64,000 bases of DNA, from positions 1 through 64,000 of the forward strand of contig NZ_MAUE01000026.1 in assembly GCF_001702265.1 (NCBI RefSeq), read 5' to 3'. Shown here piece by piece: positions 16,889 through 25,683 of this stretch. The notes under the pieces are model-generated. The model was not told where the DNA came from. It worked only from the letters and a program-made list of their open reading frames with translations, and did not search any database. A program made the position numbers and the translations under genes. Positions within the stretch are counted from its first letter, which is position 1. Every line of letters begins with the position of its first letter. Origin of the DNA: Pseudomonas aylmerensis. GTDB lineage: Bacteria; Pseudomonadota; Gammaproteobacteria; Pseudomonadales; Pseudomonadaceae.

Positions 16889-16918
16889 TGTGGCGAGCGG
16901 GCAAGCTTGCTCGCCACA
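16889..16918. repeat. REP palindrome in the divergent GMC/LysR gap
   Basis: TGTGGCGAGC (16889-16898) and GCTCGCCACA (16909-16918) form a perfect stem. It lies between the divergently transcribed genes, less usual for REP elements than gene ends. Confidence 0.7.
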
Positions 16919-16976
16919 GGCACGGGGCCAGTCTTCGCGGTCGTGTAGTGAGTTATGCCCAAGGGAGGGAGGCTGA

Positions 16977-17870
16977 ATGTTCGACTGGAATGACCTGCGG
17001 TATTTTCTCGAGTTGCAGCGCAGCGGCCGCCTGCTCACCGCCGCGCAACGCTTGAAGACGACGCATGCCACGGTGGCCCGGCATATCGAGGCGATCGAAA
17101 AGAGCCTCGGCACCGCGCTGTTCGTGCAGCACGCCCAGGGCTACGAACTGACCCCGGCCGGCGAAGCCTTGCTCAAGCATGCCGAGGCCATGGAAAACGT
17201 CGCGCTGCTGGCCGAAGACGAACTCACCCATTCCGCCGCGCCTTTGGGCAAGATCCGCCTCGGTGTGGCCGAGGGCTTGGGCGTAATGTTCCTTGCCGGT
17301 CGCATGGGCGGGCTGTTCGAACGCTATCCCGGATTGGAGGTGGAACTGCTCGCGGTGCCGCGTTTCGTCAGCATTCTCAACCGCGAAGCGGAAATCAGCA
17401 TCCACCTCGAACGCCCCAGCGTCGATCAACTGGTCACGCGCAAACTCACCGACTATCGCCTCGCGCTCTACGCCAGCCGCGCCTACCTTGCGCGCAATCC
17501 GCCGATCGAAAAGCGCGAAGACCTCGCCGCCCATTCATGGATCGATTACGTCGACGATCTGTTGTTCAGCCAGGAACTGAAATTCCTCAGCAGCTTCTGT
17601 CGTAACCCCAAGGTGGTATTCCACAGCACCAGCGTCATCGCCCAACACCAGGCTGCACGGTCAGGCTTGGGGATTGCCGTGCTGCCGTGCTTCATGGCCT
17701 CTGGCGACCCGGACCTGGTGCCGTTGCTGCCGGCAGAGAGCATCCAGCGCAGCTACTGGATCAGTTCGCGGCGTGAACTGCACAAATCGGTGCGACTGCG
17801 GGTGTTGTGGGATTACGTGGTGGAGTTGTGCGCGCGGGAGCAGGGGTTGTTGCTTGGCGAATCTGCCTGA
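16977..17870 (+). CDS. LysR-family transcriptional regulator
   Basis: The 297-residue protein has an N-terminal helix-turn-helix (LRYFLELQRSGRLLTAAQRL, recognition helix HATVARHIEAIEKSLG) and an effector-binding domain with LGKIRLGVAEGLG at about residue 90. The ribosome-binding site GGAGGGAGGCTGA precedes ATG 16977. The FDWNDLRYFLELQRSG opening is typical of a Pseudomonas LysR subgroup that regulates adjacent dehydrogenase genes. It is divergent from the GMC oxidoreductase, which it probably controls. Confidence 0.87.
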   Translation: MFDWNDLRYFLELQRSGRLLTAAQRLKTTHATVARHIEAIEKSLGTALFVQHAQGYELTPAGEALLKHAEAMENVALLAEDELTHSAAPLGKIRLGVAEGLGVMFLAGRMGGLFERYPGLEVELLAVPRFVSILNREAEISIHLERPSVDQLVTRKLTDYRLALYASRAYLARNPPIEKREDLAAHSWIDYVDDLLFSQELKFLSSFCRNPKVVFHSTSVIAQHQAARSGLGIAVLPCFMASGDPDLVPLLPAESIQRSYWISSRRELHKSVRLRVLWDYVVELCAREQGLLLGESA

Positions 17871-17929
17871 AGAAACCGGCTCGAAAACGGCGGGCTTGCT
17901 CGCTATGGCGGAGTGTCAGTTGACGCGGT

Positions 17930-18400
17930 GGGTGCCTGATCTACCGCCTTCGCAGGCAAGCCAGCTCCCACATTTGATCTGTGTACACCCGGGAGTCCAA
18001 GCCATGCCCAGATCCCCCTGTGGGAGCGGGCTTGCTCGCGAAGGCGGTGTGTCAGTTGATGCATTCGGCAACTGACCCACCGCCTTCGCAGGCAAGCCAG
18101 CTCCCACATTTGATCTGCTTACACCCGGGAGCCCGAGGCATACCCGGATCCCCCTGTGGGAGCGGGCTTGCTCGCGAAGGCGGTGTGTCAGTTGATGCAT
18201 TCGGCAACTGACCCACCGCTTTCGCAGGCAAGCCAGCTCCCACATTTGATCTGCTTACACCCGGTAGCCCGAGGCATACCCGGATCCCCCTGTGGGAGCG
18301 GGCTTGCTCGCGAAGGCGGGCTGTCAGTTGATGCATTCGGTGCCTGATCTACCGCTTTCGCAGGCAAGCCAGCTCCCACATTTGATCTGCGTACACCCGG
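17930..18400. repeat. BIME array: REP pairs in a 136-bp tandem repeat
   Basis: The landmark CTCCCACATTTGATCTG recurs at 17965, 18101, 18237 and 18373, an exact spacing of 136 bases. Each unit contains two facing REP sequences, GTGGGAGCGGGCTTGCTCGC and CGCAGGCAAGCCAGCTCCCA, separated by short unique linkers. The inner units are nearly identical and the outer ones more diverged. The array fills the gap between the LysR gene and the convergent AlkD-like gene. Short open frames in it are products of the repetition. Confidence 0.92.
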
Positions 18401-18454
18401 GGGCCTAGGCCTACTCCAATCCCCCAGTGGACCTGGGGTGTTGCGCAACCTGCG

Positions 18455-19552
18455 TCAGTCGCGCAATACGAAGTCAGCACTGCCCAGGCGTTCACCATTC
18501 ACCATCACGTGCACGGTATGCTTGCCCGGATAGTGCTTGCGGGTGGTCAATTCGCGGATGTGTTGCTCGCGGCTGATACGTTGCTGTTCACCCGCGCCCA
18601 GCGTGAATGCCTTGAGCTTGAAGACTTTGGCCGCGCTGTGCCCGGCGCTTTTGACGTAGTCGATGGCGTAGTCCACCACCAGTTTCTGCGCGGTGGCGGC
18701 GGTAGATTCCAGGCTGAATGACAGGGTGATGCGTTCGCCCAGCGTGATCACTGCCGGCGTGACGCTCAGGTGCTGAATCTTCACGTCGGCCTTGGCGCCG
18801 GCGCCCATGATGGTCAGCGCGCGGGTGTTGCCTTGCTTGATCAGGCTGCGCAGCGCGTGGCGGGCGATCCAGGCGGTGTGGGGATTGTCGAGGTTCCAGC
18901 CCTCGATCAGGTCGAGTACCCAGTCCGGGTGGTCCTTGGTGATGTCGTTGAGATGGTTGGCGACGGATTTGCGCACATACAGGCTGCTGTCGGCCTTGAG
19001 ATTATTGAGGATCGACGCGCACAGCTCGGGGTTGGCCTGTACCTCGGCCAGGCGAAACGACCAGGGCAGGCGCGGGCGCGAGCCTTCGCTGGTGAGGCGG
19101 CGCACGTGTTCGTTGTCGTCCAGCGACCAGGCTTGCATCACCGCCAGCGTGCGCGCGAAATCATTCAGCAGAAAGTGGCGGATCGCGAATTCCGCCGAAC
19201 CAAACGTGGTGAAGTATTTGAGCGCGGCCATGGAACGCTTGAAGTCAGCCTGGCCGTAACTCGCCACGTAATGCGGCAGGAACAGGCTGACAAATGCGCT
19301 GTTCAGCCGCGGGGCCAGCGCGTAGAGCAGCTTGAGGGTCTGCGCATACTCCAGCGGGATCACCGCGTGCAGGCTCTCGCTGACCCGCGCCATGCGCTGC
19401 ATAACCGACAACTGCGCCAGCCCGGCCTTGGCGTGCTTGAGAAAACCCTTGGCGTCGAACGCCGGGTACACCGCGCTCATCTCGCGGGCGATGTGCTGCA
19501 GGCGTTCGACGTTGAAAATTTCCTTCAGGGCCGGGGCGCTTTGGTCGGTCAT
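18455..19552 (-). CDS. AlkD-like HEAT-repeat protein (DNA alkylation repair family)
   Basis: The 365-residue, mostly alpha-helical protein matches the DNA alkylation repair (AlkD-like HEAT) family in its central part (about residues 70-245). There LYVRKSVANHLNDITKDHPD and HTAWIARHALRSLIKQGN are characteristic. The C-terminal 100 residues look like a beta-rich immunoglobulin-like domain (ITLGERITLSFSLES onward). AlkD enzymes excise alkylated bases, but several relatives are non-catalytic, and this sequence alone does not decide which applies. ATG 19552 has a weak GGAT site. It lies 15 bases upstream of the glutamine-synthetase-like gene's stop, on the same strand and downstream of it. Confidence 0.82.
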   Translation of the reverse strand: MTDQSAPALKEIFNVERLQHIAREMSAVYPAFDAKGFLKHAKAGLAQLSVMQRMARVSESLHAVIPLEYAQTLKLLYALAPRLNSAFVSLFLPHYVASYGQADFKRSMAALKYFTTFGSAEFAIRHFLLNDFARTLAVMQAWSLDDNEHVRRLTSEGSRPRLPWSFRLAEVQANPELCASILNNLKADSSLYVRKSVANHLNDITKDHPDWVLDLIEGWNLDNPHTAWIARHALRSLIKQGNTRALTIMGAGAKADVKIQHLSVTPAVITLGERITLSFSLESTAATAQKLVVDYAIDYVKSAGHSAAKVFKLKAFTLGAGEQQRISREQHIRELTTRKHYPGKHTVHVMVNGERLGSADFVLRD

Positions 19553-19567
19553 CGGTTATCCATGGGG

Positions 19568-20914
19568 TCAGAGAAACCAGCGGTATTCGCGCGCATTGAT
19601 CTCTTGTTGGAAGGCCAGGTGATCCTGGCGTTTGTTTTCGCAGTATACGTCGACAAATTCGGCGCCCAGCTTATCGCGCACGACCGGTTGATGCTGCATG
19701 GCGCGCACGGCGTCGAGCATTTCCAGGGGGAAGTCGGTGCCGCTGTTGCGGTCCTCGTTCAACGGCGCGATGGGTTCGCGCTTGGCCTCAAGGCCATGTT
19801 CCAGCCCGGCCAGGATGGCCGCCAGCACCAGGTACGGATTGGCGTCGGCGCTGGCCAGGCGGTGCTCGATGCGCAGGTTGCGCGGGTCGGATTCGGGAAT
19901 GCGCACGCACGCATCGCGGTCCTCAAAGCCCCAGCTGGCGCGGGTCGCCGCGTTGACCGTGCCACCCAGGCGGCGGAAGGCGTTGTGGTTGGGCGAGAAG
20001 ATCGGCATGCAGTGCGGCAGCAGTTCCAGGCAGCCGGCGACCGCATGGCGCAGCGGTTGCTGCTGATGGGCCGCCAGCAGGTTATTGCCGGCGCCGTCAT
20101 ACAGGCTCACATGCACATGCATGCCGCTGCCGGGGTATTGCAGGTAAGGCTTGGCCATGAAGCTGGCGCGGTGGCCATGCTTCAACGCCACGCCGCGGGT
20201 GCTGCGGCAGAACAGGGCGGCCCAGTCGGCGGCGCGCAGGCCATCGTCGAGGTGGCCGAAATTGATCTCGAACTGGCCGGGGCCGATCTCGGCCGTGATC
20301 ACCGTGATGTCGATACCCTGGTCCTTGGCGGTCTGCGCCATATCGTCGAGCACTTCACTGAAACGCGAGAGCCGGTCGATATGCAGGTTGGGCTGGTCGT
20401 CGGCATCCTCGCTCAGCGGGTCGCGGGCGAATTGCGGCAGGCCGTTGTCGAGCTTTTTGTCGAACAGGTAAAACTCCAGTTCGAACGCCACCACTGGGTG
20501 AATGCCTTTGTGCTGCAGGCGTTCCAGCACCTTGGCCAGGACTTCGCGGGGCTCGAATTCGATCGGGGCGTCGGTGCCGTCGGAGGTGATCAGCATCTGG
20601 CCCAACGGCTGCGATTCCCAACTCACCGGCTTGAGCGTGCCCGGCACCAGGCGGCGATTGGCGTCCGGATCGCCGTCATGGAAGCAATAGTCACCAATCT
20701 TGAACAGCCCGCCTTGAGTCCCCAGCAGCACGGCGTTCTGTGGCAGCTTCAGGGGGCTGCCGGCGGCGACCTTTTCGAGCATCTCTATTGGGTAGCGCTT
20801 ACCGTAGAAATGCCCTGGGATATCCAGGGCGATCAGGTCCACATACCGCACGTCGGGGTGGTTCTGGCGAAAGGTCCGTACTTCGGCCAGCAACGTGGAA
20901 GATTGGCTTTTCAC
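19568..20914 (-). CDS. Glutamine-synthetase family enzyme (gamma-glutamylpolyamine synthetase-like)
   Basis: The 448-residue protein has GS beta-grasp and catalytic domains. Motifs include VAFELEFYLF, EIGPGQFEINFG, the ATP-site block ASFMAKPYLQYPGSGMHVHV, and NPYLVLAAILAGLEHGL near the end. Pseudomonas relatives of this size (PuuA/SpuI types) ligate glutamate to polyamines or other amines rather than ammonia. Start GTG 20914 is chosen because AGGAG lies eight bases upstream; the frame extends upstream without a site. A cupin-type XRE regulator gene, the usual partner of such enzymes, sits 11 bases upstream in the same direction. No polyamine transporter lies nearby, so the substrate is inferred. 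Confidence 0.87.
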   Translation of the reverse strand: MKSQSSTLLAEVRTFRQNHPDVRYVDLIALDIPGHFYGKRYPIEMLEKVAAGSPLKLPQNAVLLGTQGGLFKIGDYCFHDGDPDANRRLVPGTLKPVSWESQPLGQMLITSDGTDAPIEFEPREVLAKVLERLQHKGIHPVVAFELEFYLFDKKLDNGLPQFARDPLSEDADDQPNLHIDRLSRFSEVLDDMAQTAKDQGIDITVITAEIGPGQFEINFGHLDDGLRAADWAALFCRSTRGVALKHGHRASFMAKPYLQYPGSGMHVHVSLYDGAGNNLLAAHQQQPLRHAVAGCLELLPHCMPIFSPNHNAFRRLGGTVNAATRASWGFEDRDACVRIPESDPRNLRIEHRLASADANPYLVLAAILAGLEHGLEAKREPIAPLNEDRNSGTDFPLEMLDAVRAMQHQPVVRDKLGAEFVDVYCENKRQDHLAFQQEINAREYRWFL

Positions 20915-20925
20915 GGGTGTTGCTC

Positions 20926-21483
20926 CTAGTTGTAGACCCACAGCACGCGGGCGGGCAGATCGGTCAGGTTGGCGTAGCGGCAATGGGCAAAGCTGGCCAG
21001 GTGGAAGCTGTCACCAGGGCCGAGGGTGACCGAGTCGGCCTCACCCTCGACCCACAAGGTCAACTCGCCTTCGAGCACAAAACCGGCCTGTTCGGCACGG
21101 TCGCTCATGGTTTGCTCGCCGCTGTTGGCGCCGGGGGCCAACAGGCTGTCGAGCATCGAGAACGCGCCATTCATGCTCGGCGAGACGAGGATGTCGGTGA
21201 TGCCGTTGGCGTAATACACCGTCCGCCGCTCATTGGGGCGGGTCACCCAGCTCACGGCCTTGGGTTTGGACAGGCTGTAGAAATACGTGGTGGGCACGTC
21301 GAGGGCGTGGCTGATCGCGGTCAGGTCGGCCACGGTAGGCCGCGACAAGCCGCGTTCCACTTGGGACAGGAAACCTACGGAACGCTCGATCTTCTGCGCC
21401 AATTGGGCGAGGGTGAGCTTCTTGTGTTTGCGCAGGTCGTGAATCAGGATCGCCAGGGCGTCGAGTTCTTCTTGTTGGTTCAT
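20926..21483 (-). CDS. XRE-cupin transcriptional regulator (PuuR-like)
   Basis: The 185-residue protein joins an N-terminal XRE helix-turn-helix (LRKHKKLTLAQLAQKIERSV, residues about 17-36, with FLSQVERGLSRPTV) to a C-terminal cupin (residues about 110-185, with GFVLEGELTLWVEG and GPGDSFHLASFAHCRYAN). Such repressors sense polyamines or amino acids and control gamma-glutamylation genes like the one just downstream. ATG 21483 is chosen for length; ATG 21507 adds eight residues. Neither has a Shine-Dalgarno sequence, and both lie inside a perfect palindrome, so translation may be leaderless and autoregulated. Confidence 0.88.
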   Translation of the reverse strand: MNQQEELDALAILIHDLRKHKKLTLAQLAQKIERSVGFLSQVERGLSRPTVADLTAISHALDVPTTYFYSLSKPKAVSWVTRPNERRTVYYANGITDILVSPSMNGAFSMLDSLLAPGANSGEQTMSDRAEQAGFVLEGELTLWVEGEADSVTLGPGDSFHLASFAHCRYANLTDLPARVLWVYN

Positions 21484-21533
21484 GAAATTTATATCAAATA
21501 ATTTCATGAAAAATTACAGGATTAATTTCATGG
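21481..21533. promoter_or_regulatory. Candidate XRE-cupin operator: inverted CATGAAATT repeats
   Basis: CATGAAATT (21481-21489) and AATTTCATG (21500-21508) are perfect reverse complements with a 10-base spacer. A third half-site AATTTCATG lies at 21524-21532. The sites cover the start codons of the regulator and the stop of the upstream M48-like gene, fitting autorepression. Confidence 0.6.
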
Positions 21534-23345
21534 AGGCAATGGCGTCGCGCAAGTGTCTTTGAGTGATGGCGTCTGAAACCTTGCCGGCATCGGGCAGTCC
21601 AGAATGTTGGCAATCGCTCGCATCAGCTCTATTTCTTCATGGGTTATACGACCGTCGTGCTCAATACAGACAGCGATTGCGTCCATCAGGATGTCCTTAT
21701 CCTGTTGCTTGAGTTCGGGCAGCCTTTTCAAGGCAATCTCTACCGCGTCCAGATCTTCGCTGCCATCAACCCTATTCGTTGGGGGCACATGGAAGGGCAA
21801 TACCTCACAGGCCCGGGAATAAGCCAGCTGCGCCTGCGCACCGCCTCTATGGCCGATGATCGCGAGTACCTTGAGCAATAGCGTGACATCCCTTTCCAAC
21901 TGGCGCAGCAGATAGCGGCCTTTGGTTTTCGGTGCACCTAGAACCTGGGTATTGAGGATATGAAGCAGGGCCAGACCCATCAGATAGGTTCGGTAATCGG
22001 TTCGGATCAGTAGCGAAATATTGTGAGTAAACTGCTGGAACGAGTCGGTTTCGAGATGCTTGAGTGCGGGAATGCACAAGTCGAACAGTGGCAAGCGCAG
22101 GTAGCCATCCAGGCCGTTCATGGGTTCGCTCAAACCCTGCAAGAACTGAACGACTTCCGGGTCGGGAACCCCTTGCAAAAAGTTCAGTTGCTGCGCTCGA
22201 GCGTCCTCATTCGCGCAGAGCAGCAACCGATAGATCAACGCCTGTGCACCGCTGGTGTGGCGTGCAGCAGCTCTCACCTCTGCAGGAATCTTGCTCAGGC
22301 TTACCTGGGTTTGGTACAGGTGCGCTGCGGTGGCTTCCTCGCCCTTTCGACGGACAGCCGTAGAGATTGCCCCGAGCTCCTGCCACCGGCGACGATTCTC
22401 GGCGGTAGCCTCATCGCTGCCTACCAGCGAGGCCAGCGATGGGACATACGGGTACTCGCCGTCCCAGCCCGGATCGAGGCGTTTGATGCGTTTTTCAAGT
22501 GAAGGATGGGGCGAGGCAAAATGATCTCTGAACGTTTCGAAGGGGGCTGCAAAGAACGTCGAAAGGAAAAGAGATGTCTCTTCGCCTCTGAGCAGTGACC
22601 CGTATTCATATCCTTCAATTTTCTTCAGCACACTCGCCACGCTCTGGGGGTTGCGAGTGAGCTGTGCTGCCGTGGCGTCGGCCAGGTATTTGCGCTGGCG
22701 AGCAATACGGGATGTGGCGAAAAGAACGAGTGCACACCAGCCGAATCCGAACAGTAAAAAACTACCGGCGGTTGATAGCGCCATCAGGAAAGCCAAGACC
22801 AATGCGCCCGTATCCAGCCCCACCATGCGTATATCCATGCGCATGTCGTTGTTATGAATCTGGCAGAACAAATGGGCAACCAGCGCTTGCATTTCTTCAC
22901 GGTTAAGCAAAACCGTCGCGCCGTAGGTCACCGCAATGGCTGAATCCTGCGGTGTGAACCCGGGGGAAAAGGCATTGATGCCTTCTTGATCTAGAAGCAC
23001 GTAAACCATGGGTACCTGGCTGCCGGAGGCAATGGCCATTTCCTCGACAATATCCAGCACCCAGCGATCACCTTCTTCTGGCTGCAGGCTGATAAGGTGC
23101 CCGCCAAAATCCATGGAAATGGAGTCGCTGCTATCACAGAACCTGTGGCTCTGGTACCAACAGGCTGCCGCCATGACGAAAATTATCACCAAGCAAAAAA
23201 GCAGGGGGTCATACCAGTAGACCTTACCGAGCGATGGCACTGAATACGTCCAAAACACCGCCGGGCTTAGCACAATGGCGGCCATCAGCAGCATGCCATA
23301 CCTGGCGCCGCGCCTGGCGCGGTCCTGGGTTTCGAAAAAATTCAT
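21528..23345 (-). CDS. M48-like membrane protein with lost protease active site
   Basis: The 605-residue protein has two N-terminal membrane helices (about 16-33 and 45-62), then an M48 peptidase-like domain with two more helices at about 178-210. C-terminally it has a long helical region ending in a TerB-like segment (KQQDKDILMDAIAVCIEHDG). The expected HExxH is VAHLFCQIHNNDMR (residues 156-169): Glu is Leu159 and the second His is Gln162. The downstream third zinc ligand in the (R)EYLAD motif is also replaced (QRKYLADATA, Lys219). It is thus probably not a protease. It follows lemA by 20 bases in an operon, a known LemA/M48 pairing, suggesting a scaffold or regulatory role at the membrane. 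Confidence 0.85.
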   Translation of the reverse strand: MNFFETQDRARRGARYGMLLMAAIVLSPAVFWTYSVPSLGKVYWYDPLLFCLVIIFVMAAACWYQSHRFCDSSDSISMDFGGHLISLQPEEGDRWVLDIVEEMAIASGSQVPMVYVLLDQEGINAFSPGFTPQDSAIAVTYGATVLLNREEMQALVAHLFCQIHNNDMRMDIRMVGLDTGALVLAFLMALSTAGSFLLFGFGWCALVLFATSRIARQRKYLADATAAQLTRNPQSVASVLKKIEGYEYGSLLRGEETSLFLSTFFAAPFETFRDHFASPHPSLEKRIKRLDPGWDGEYPYVPSLASLVGSDEATAENRRRWQELGAISTAVRRKGEEATAAHLYQTQVSLSKIPAEVRAAARHTSGAQALIYRLLLCANEDARAQQLNFLQGVPDPEVVQFLQGLSEPMNGLDGYLRLPLFDLCIPALKHLETDSFQQFTHNISLLIRTDYRTYLMGLALLHILNTQVLGAPKTKGRYLLRQLERDVTLLLKVLAIIGHRGGAQAQLAYSRACEVLPFHVPPTNRVDGSEDLDAVEIALKRLPELKQQDKDILMDAIAVCIEHDGRITHEEIELMRAIANILDCPMPARFQTPSLKDTCATPLPP

Positions 23346-23365
23346 ACGGCCATCCGTGGCGGCTA

Positions 23366-23971
23366 TCAGATAAAGGAGACGACCGGAGTATTTTGAATCT
23401 GCTCGCTGTCGGCAAACTCCAGCAAGGTGGCGTCTCCCCCATGGCCAAACGCTTCCGCCATCAGCACCGTGGGGAATTTCTGCCGGAAGGTGTTGTAGTT
23501 CATCACTGAGTCATTGAAGAACTGACGGGCGAAGGCGATACGGTTTTCGGTATTGGTCATTTCGTAGTTCAACTGCATCATGGTTTCCGATGCACGCAGG
23601 TCCGGATACGCTTCTAGCGAGATGTTCAGTTTATCCATGGCCCTGTTGAGTCGGCCCTCGGTCTGGCCCAAGTGCACTATTGACTGCGCGCTGCCAGGTT
23701 CTGCCGCTGCGACATTGAGGCAGGCTGCGGAAGCATTGCGCGCCTCGGTGACGGCCATCAGCGTGTCGCGCTCATGGCTCATATAAGCCTTGGCGGTCTC
23801 GACCAGGTTGGGAATCAAGTCATGGCGCCGCTTGAGTTGTACTTCTATCTGGCTGAACGCATTTTTGAAACGGTTGCGCAAACTCACCAGTTGGTTGTAG
23901 AGGCTGATCAAATAGAGCGTAATCACACTCGAGACGCAGATGAAAATGACCAGGAAAACAGTGAGGATCAT
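23366..23971 (-). CDS. LemA family membrane protein
   Basis: The 201-residue protein has one N-terminal membrane helix (residues about 3-24) followed by the LemA helical bundle. The hallmark is YNQLVSLRNRFKNAFSQIEV and QLKRRHDLIPNLVETAKAYM. Near the end it has the family's AFARQFFNDSVMNYNTFRQKFP. ATG 23971 follows AAGGACATCACA. LemA proteins are often encoded with M48 metalloproteases and have poorly defined roles in envelope quality control. Here the partner is the degenerate M48-like protein immediately downstream. Confidence 0.92.
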   Translation of the reverse strand: MILTVFLVIFICVSSVITLYLISLYNQLVSLRNRFKNAFSQIEVQLKRRHDLIPNLVETAKAYMSHERDTLMAVTEARNASAACLNVAAAEPGSAQSIVHLGQTEGRLNRAMDKLNISLEAYPDLRASETMMQLNYEMTNTENRIAFARQFFNDSVMNYNTFRQKFPTVLMAEAFGHGGDATLLEFADSEQIQNTPVVSFI

Positions 23972-24103
23972 TGTGATGTCCTTATCGCTACAAGAAAGCC
24001 GGCGATCTTAGCTGATAAATACCGGTCAGGCTTTTCTTGCATGAATGATTCCGTGCGCCCGTGGTCCGAACCTGGGTACGCGTCATTCATTGAAGGAGCA
24101 CCT

Positions 24104-24412
24104 ATGAAGTCCAAAACCCTCGCCGCCTGCCTGCTGGTCGCTGCCAGCCTGTCCACCGCCAGTTTTGTCGCACAGGCGGGTGATACCCCCCAGGAAACCG
24201 TGCAGCCTTCCAACATCAACGCCCGCGATCTCAAAGAGGGCGACCGTGCCCCGGACATCCTGATGCGCAAGGAGTCGGCGGTCAGCGACTGGAAAAAGCG
24301 CGGCCTCAAGCAACCTGAAGCCGACAGCCAATGGGCGCGGGTCGGCGACAAGTTCGTGCTGCTGAAAACCACCAACGGCACCATCCTCGAGATCACCCCA
24401 GTCAAAAAATAG
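24104..24412 (+). CDS. Small periplasmic RcnB-like protein
   Basis: The 102-residue protein has a clean signal peptide (cleavage after VAQA, about residue 25) and a mature part of some 77 residues. The C-terminal portion (WARVGDKFVLLKTTNGTILE) matches the RcnB/YohN family core. In E. coli RcnB helps nickel/cobalt homeostasis, but many Pseudomonas relatives are uncharacterised, and this one has no histidines in its mature part. That makes direct metal binding doubtful. ATG 24104 follows AAGGAGCACCT. It is monocistronic, divergent from lemA. Confidence 0.8.
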   Translation: MKSKTLAACLLVAASLSTASFVAQAGDTPQETVQPSNINARDLKEGDRAPDILMRKESAVSDWKKRGLKQPEADSQWARVGDKFVLLKTTNGTILEITPVKK

Positions 24413-24489
24413 CCCGGCTTTTTTGCTTCCTCCGCGTTAAGGTAACCGGCCATAAAACGTCGCGTTACCTTTGACCGAAAGAGAGCAGG

Positions 24490-25683
24490 ATGCTTGCCAC
24501 AATAAGAAACTACCCTCGCACCGTGAACCTGTTGCTGTCCGCCACGTTGATGCTGACGTTGGCCAAGGCCATCACCTTCCCCTACCTGGTCATTTACCTC
24601 ACCAGCCACTTTGCCCTCGACATCAGTCAGGTCGGCCTGGTGATCGGCAGCTCGCTGATCGTCGGTTCGCTGCTCAGCGTGTACGGCGGCTTCCTGGTCG
24701 ACCGCATCAACAGCTATCGGCTGCTGCTCGGCTTGAGCGTGGTGTTTGTGCTGGGTTTTATCGGCACGGTACTCGCGCAGAATATCTGGGCGTTCTACAG
24801 CTGCCTGATCCTGATCAACCTGGCTTACGCGGTGATCGACATTGCGGTCAAGGCCGGCTTTGCCAGCCTCTTGCCGGAAGAGGCGCGCAGCGAAGTGTTT
24901 TCGATCAAGTACACGCTGACCAACATCGGTTACGCCGTGGGGCCGTTCTTTGGCGCGATGGTGGCCAAGCTGGATATCAGCCTGCCGTTCATCCTTTCGG
25001 CGTTGCTGGGGTTGGGGTTTTTCCTGCTGTACTGGCGCTGGGGCGATCGCACCCTGGCCACCGCCGAGGTCGCGCAAAAGCCGGTGTCGTTCCTGGCCGT
25101 CGGCCGTGTGTTGCTACGTGACCATCGATTGGTGTGCTTTACCCTCGGCGGCCTGCTCAGCGCCGTGGTGTTCGGCCAGTTCACGGCCTACCTGTCGCAA
25201 TACCTGGTGACCACCACCAGCGCGGAATACACCTACACCGTGATCAGTGCGGTGCTGACCACCAACGCGGTGCTGGTGATTGCCTTGCAGTACGTGATTG
25301 GCCGGCGCATCTCGCACCGTTACCTCAGCCAATGGCTGATCTTCGGCCTGGGCATGTTCATGCTGGGGTTGATCGGGTTCGCGCTGTCCACCAGCGTGCT
25401 GTGGTGGGTGCTGGCGATGGCGGTGTTCACCGTGGGGGAAATTATCGTGTTCCCGGCCGAGTACATGTTTATCGACCGGATTGCCCCGGATCACCTGCGG
25501 GGCATGTACTACGGGGCGCAGAACCTGTCCAACCTGGGGGCAGCATTGGGGCCGGTGTTGTGCGGGCTGGTGCTGGCCAGCCTGCCGGCCCACTACATGT
25601 TCTACATGCTCGGGGCGTTCATCGTCGCGGGTGGGGTGTTCTACTTCATTGGTTCGTCGTTGAAGGCAAGTCATCCAGCGTGA
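24490..25683 (+). CDS. MFS transporter, 12 helices (MdtH/efflux-like)
   Basis: The 397-residue protein has about 12 hydrophobic helices. It shows an MFS loop 2-3 pattern (GGFLVDRINSYRLLLGLSV) in place of the canonical GRLGDRxGRR, and motif-C-like glycine/proline signatures (TNIGYAVGPFFGAMVAK). It resembles the drug-efflux-type MFS carriers of the MdtH/YfcJ sort, but the substrate is not evident. ATG 24490 follows a purine-rich AAGAGAGCAGG. Its last 38 bases overlap the end of the convergent DUF1652 gene. Confidence 0.85.
   Translation: MLATIRNYPRTVNLLLSATLMLTLAKAITFPYLVIYLTSHFALDISQVGLVIGSSLIVGSLLSVYGGFLVDRINSYRLLLGLSVVFVLGFIGTVLAQNIWAFYSCLILINLAYAVIDIAVKAGFASLLPEEARSEVFSIKYTLTNIGYAVGPFFGAMVAKLDISLPFILSALLGLGFFLLYWRWGDRTLATAEVAQKPVSFLAVGRVLLRDHRLVCFTLGGLLSAVVFGQFTAYLSQYLVTTTSAEYTYTVISAVLTTNAVLVIALQYVIGRRISHRYLSQWLIFGLGMFMLGLIGFALSTSVLWWVLAMAVFTVGEIIVFPAEYMFIDRIAPDHLRGMYYGAQNLSNLGAALGPVLCGLVLASLPAHYMFYMLGAFIVAGGVFYFIGSSLKASHPA

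Noticed and set aside
17930..18400. CRISPR array
   Set aside because: Regular spacing exists, but whole 136-base units are repeated rather than short repeats with unique spacers, and REP palindromes explain the pattern; no cas genes.
17903..18448. Several overlapping small ORFs with repeated sequence
   Set aside because: They arise from the 136-bp REP array and have no ribosome-binding sites.
18770..20929. Plus-strand open frame of 719 codons
   Set aside because: Antisense to the AlkD-like and glutamine-synthetase-like genes; composition is typical of a high-GC shadow frame.
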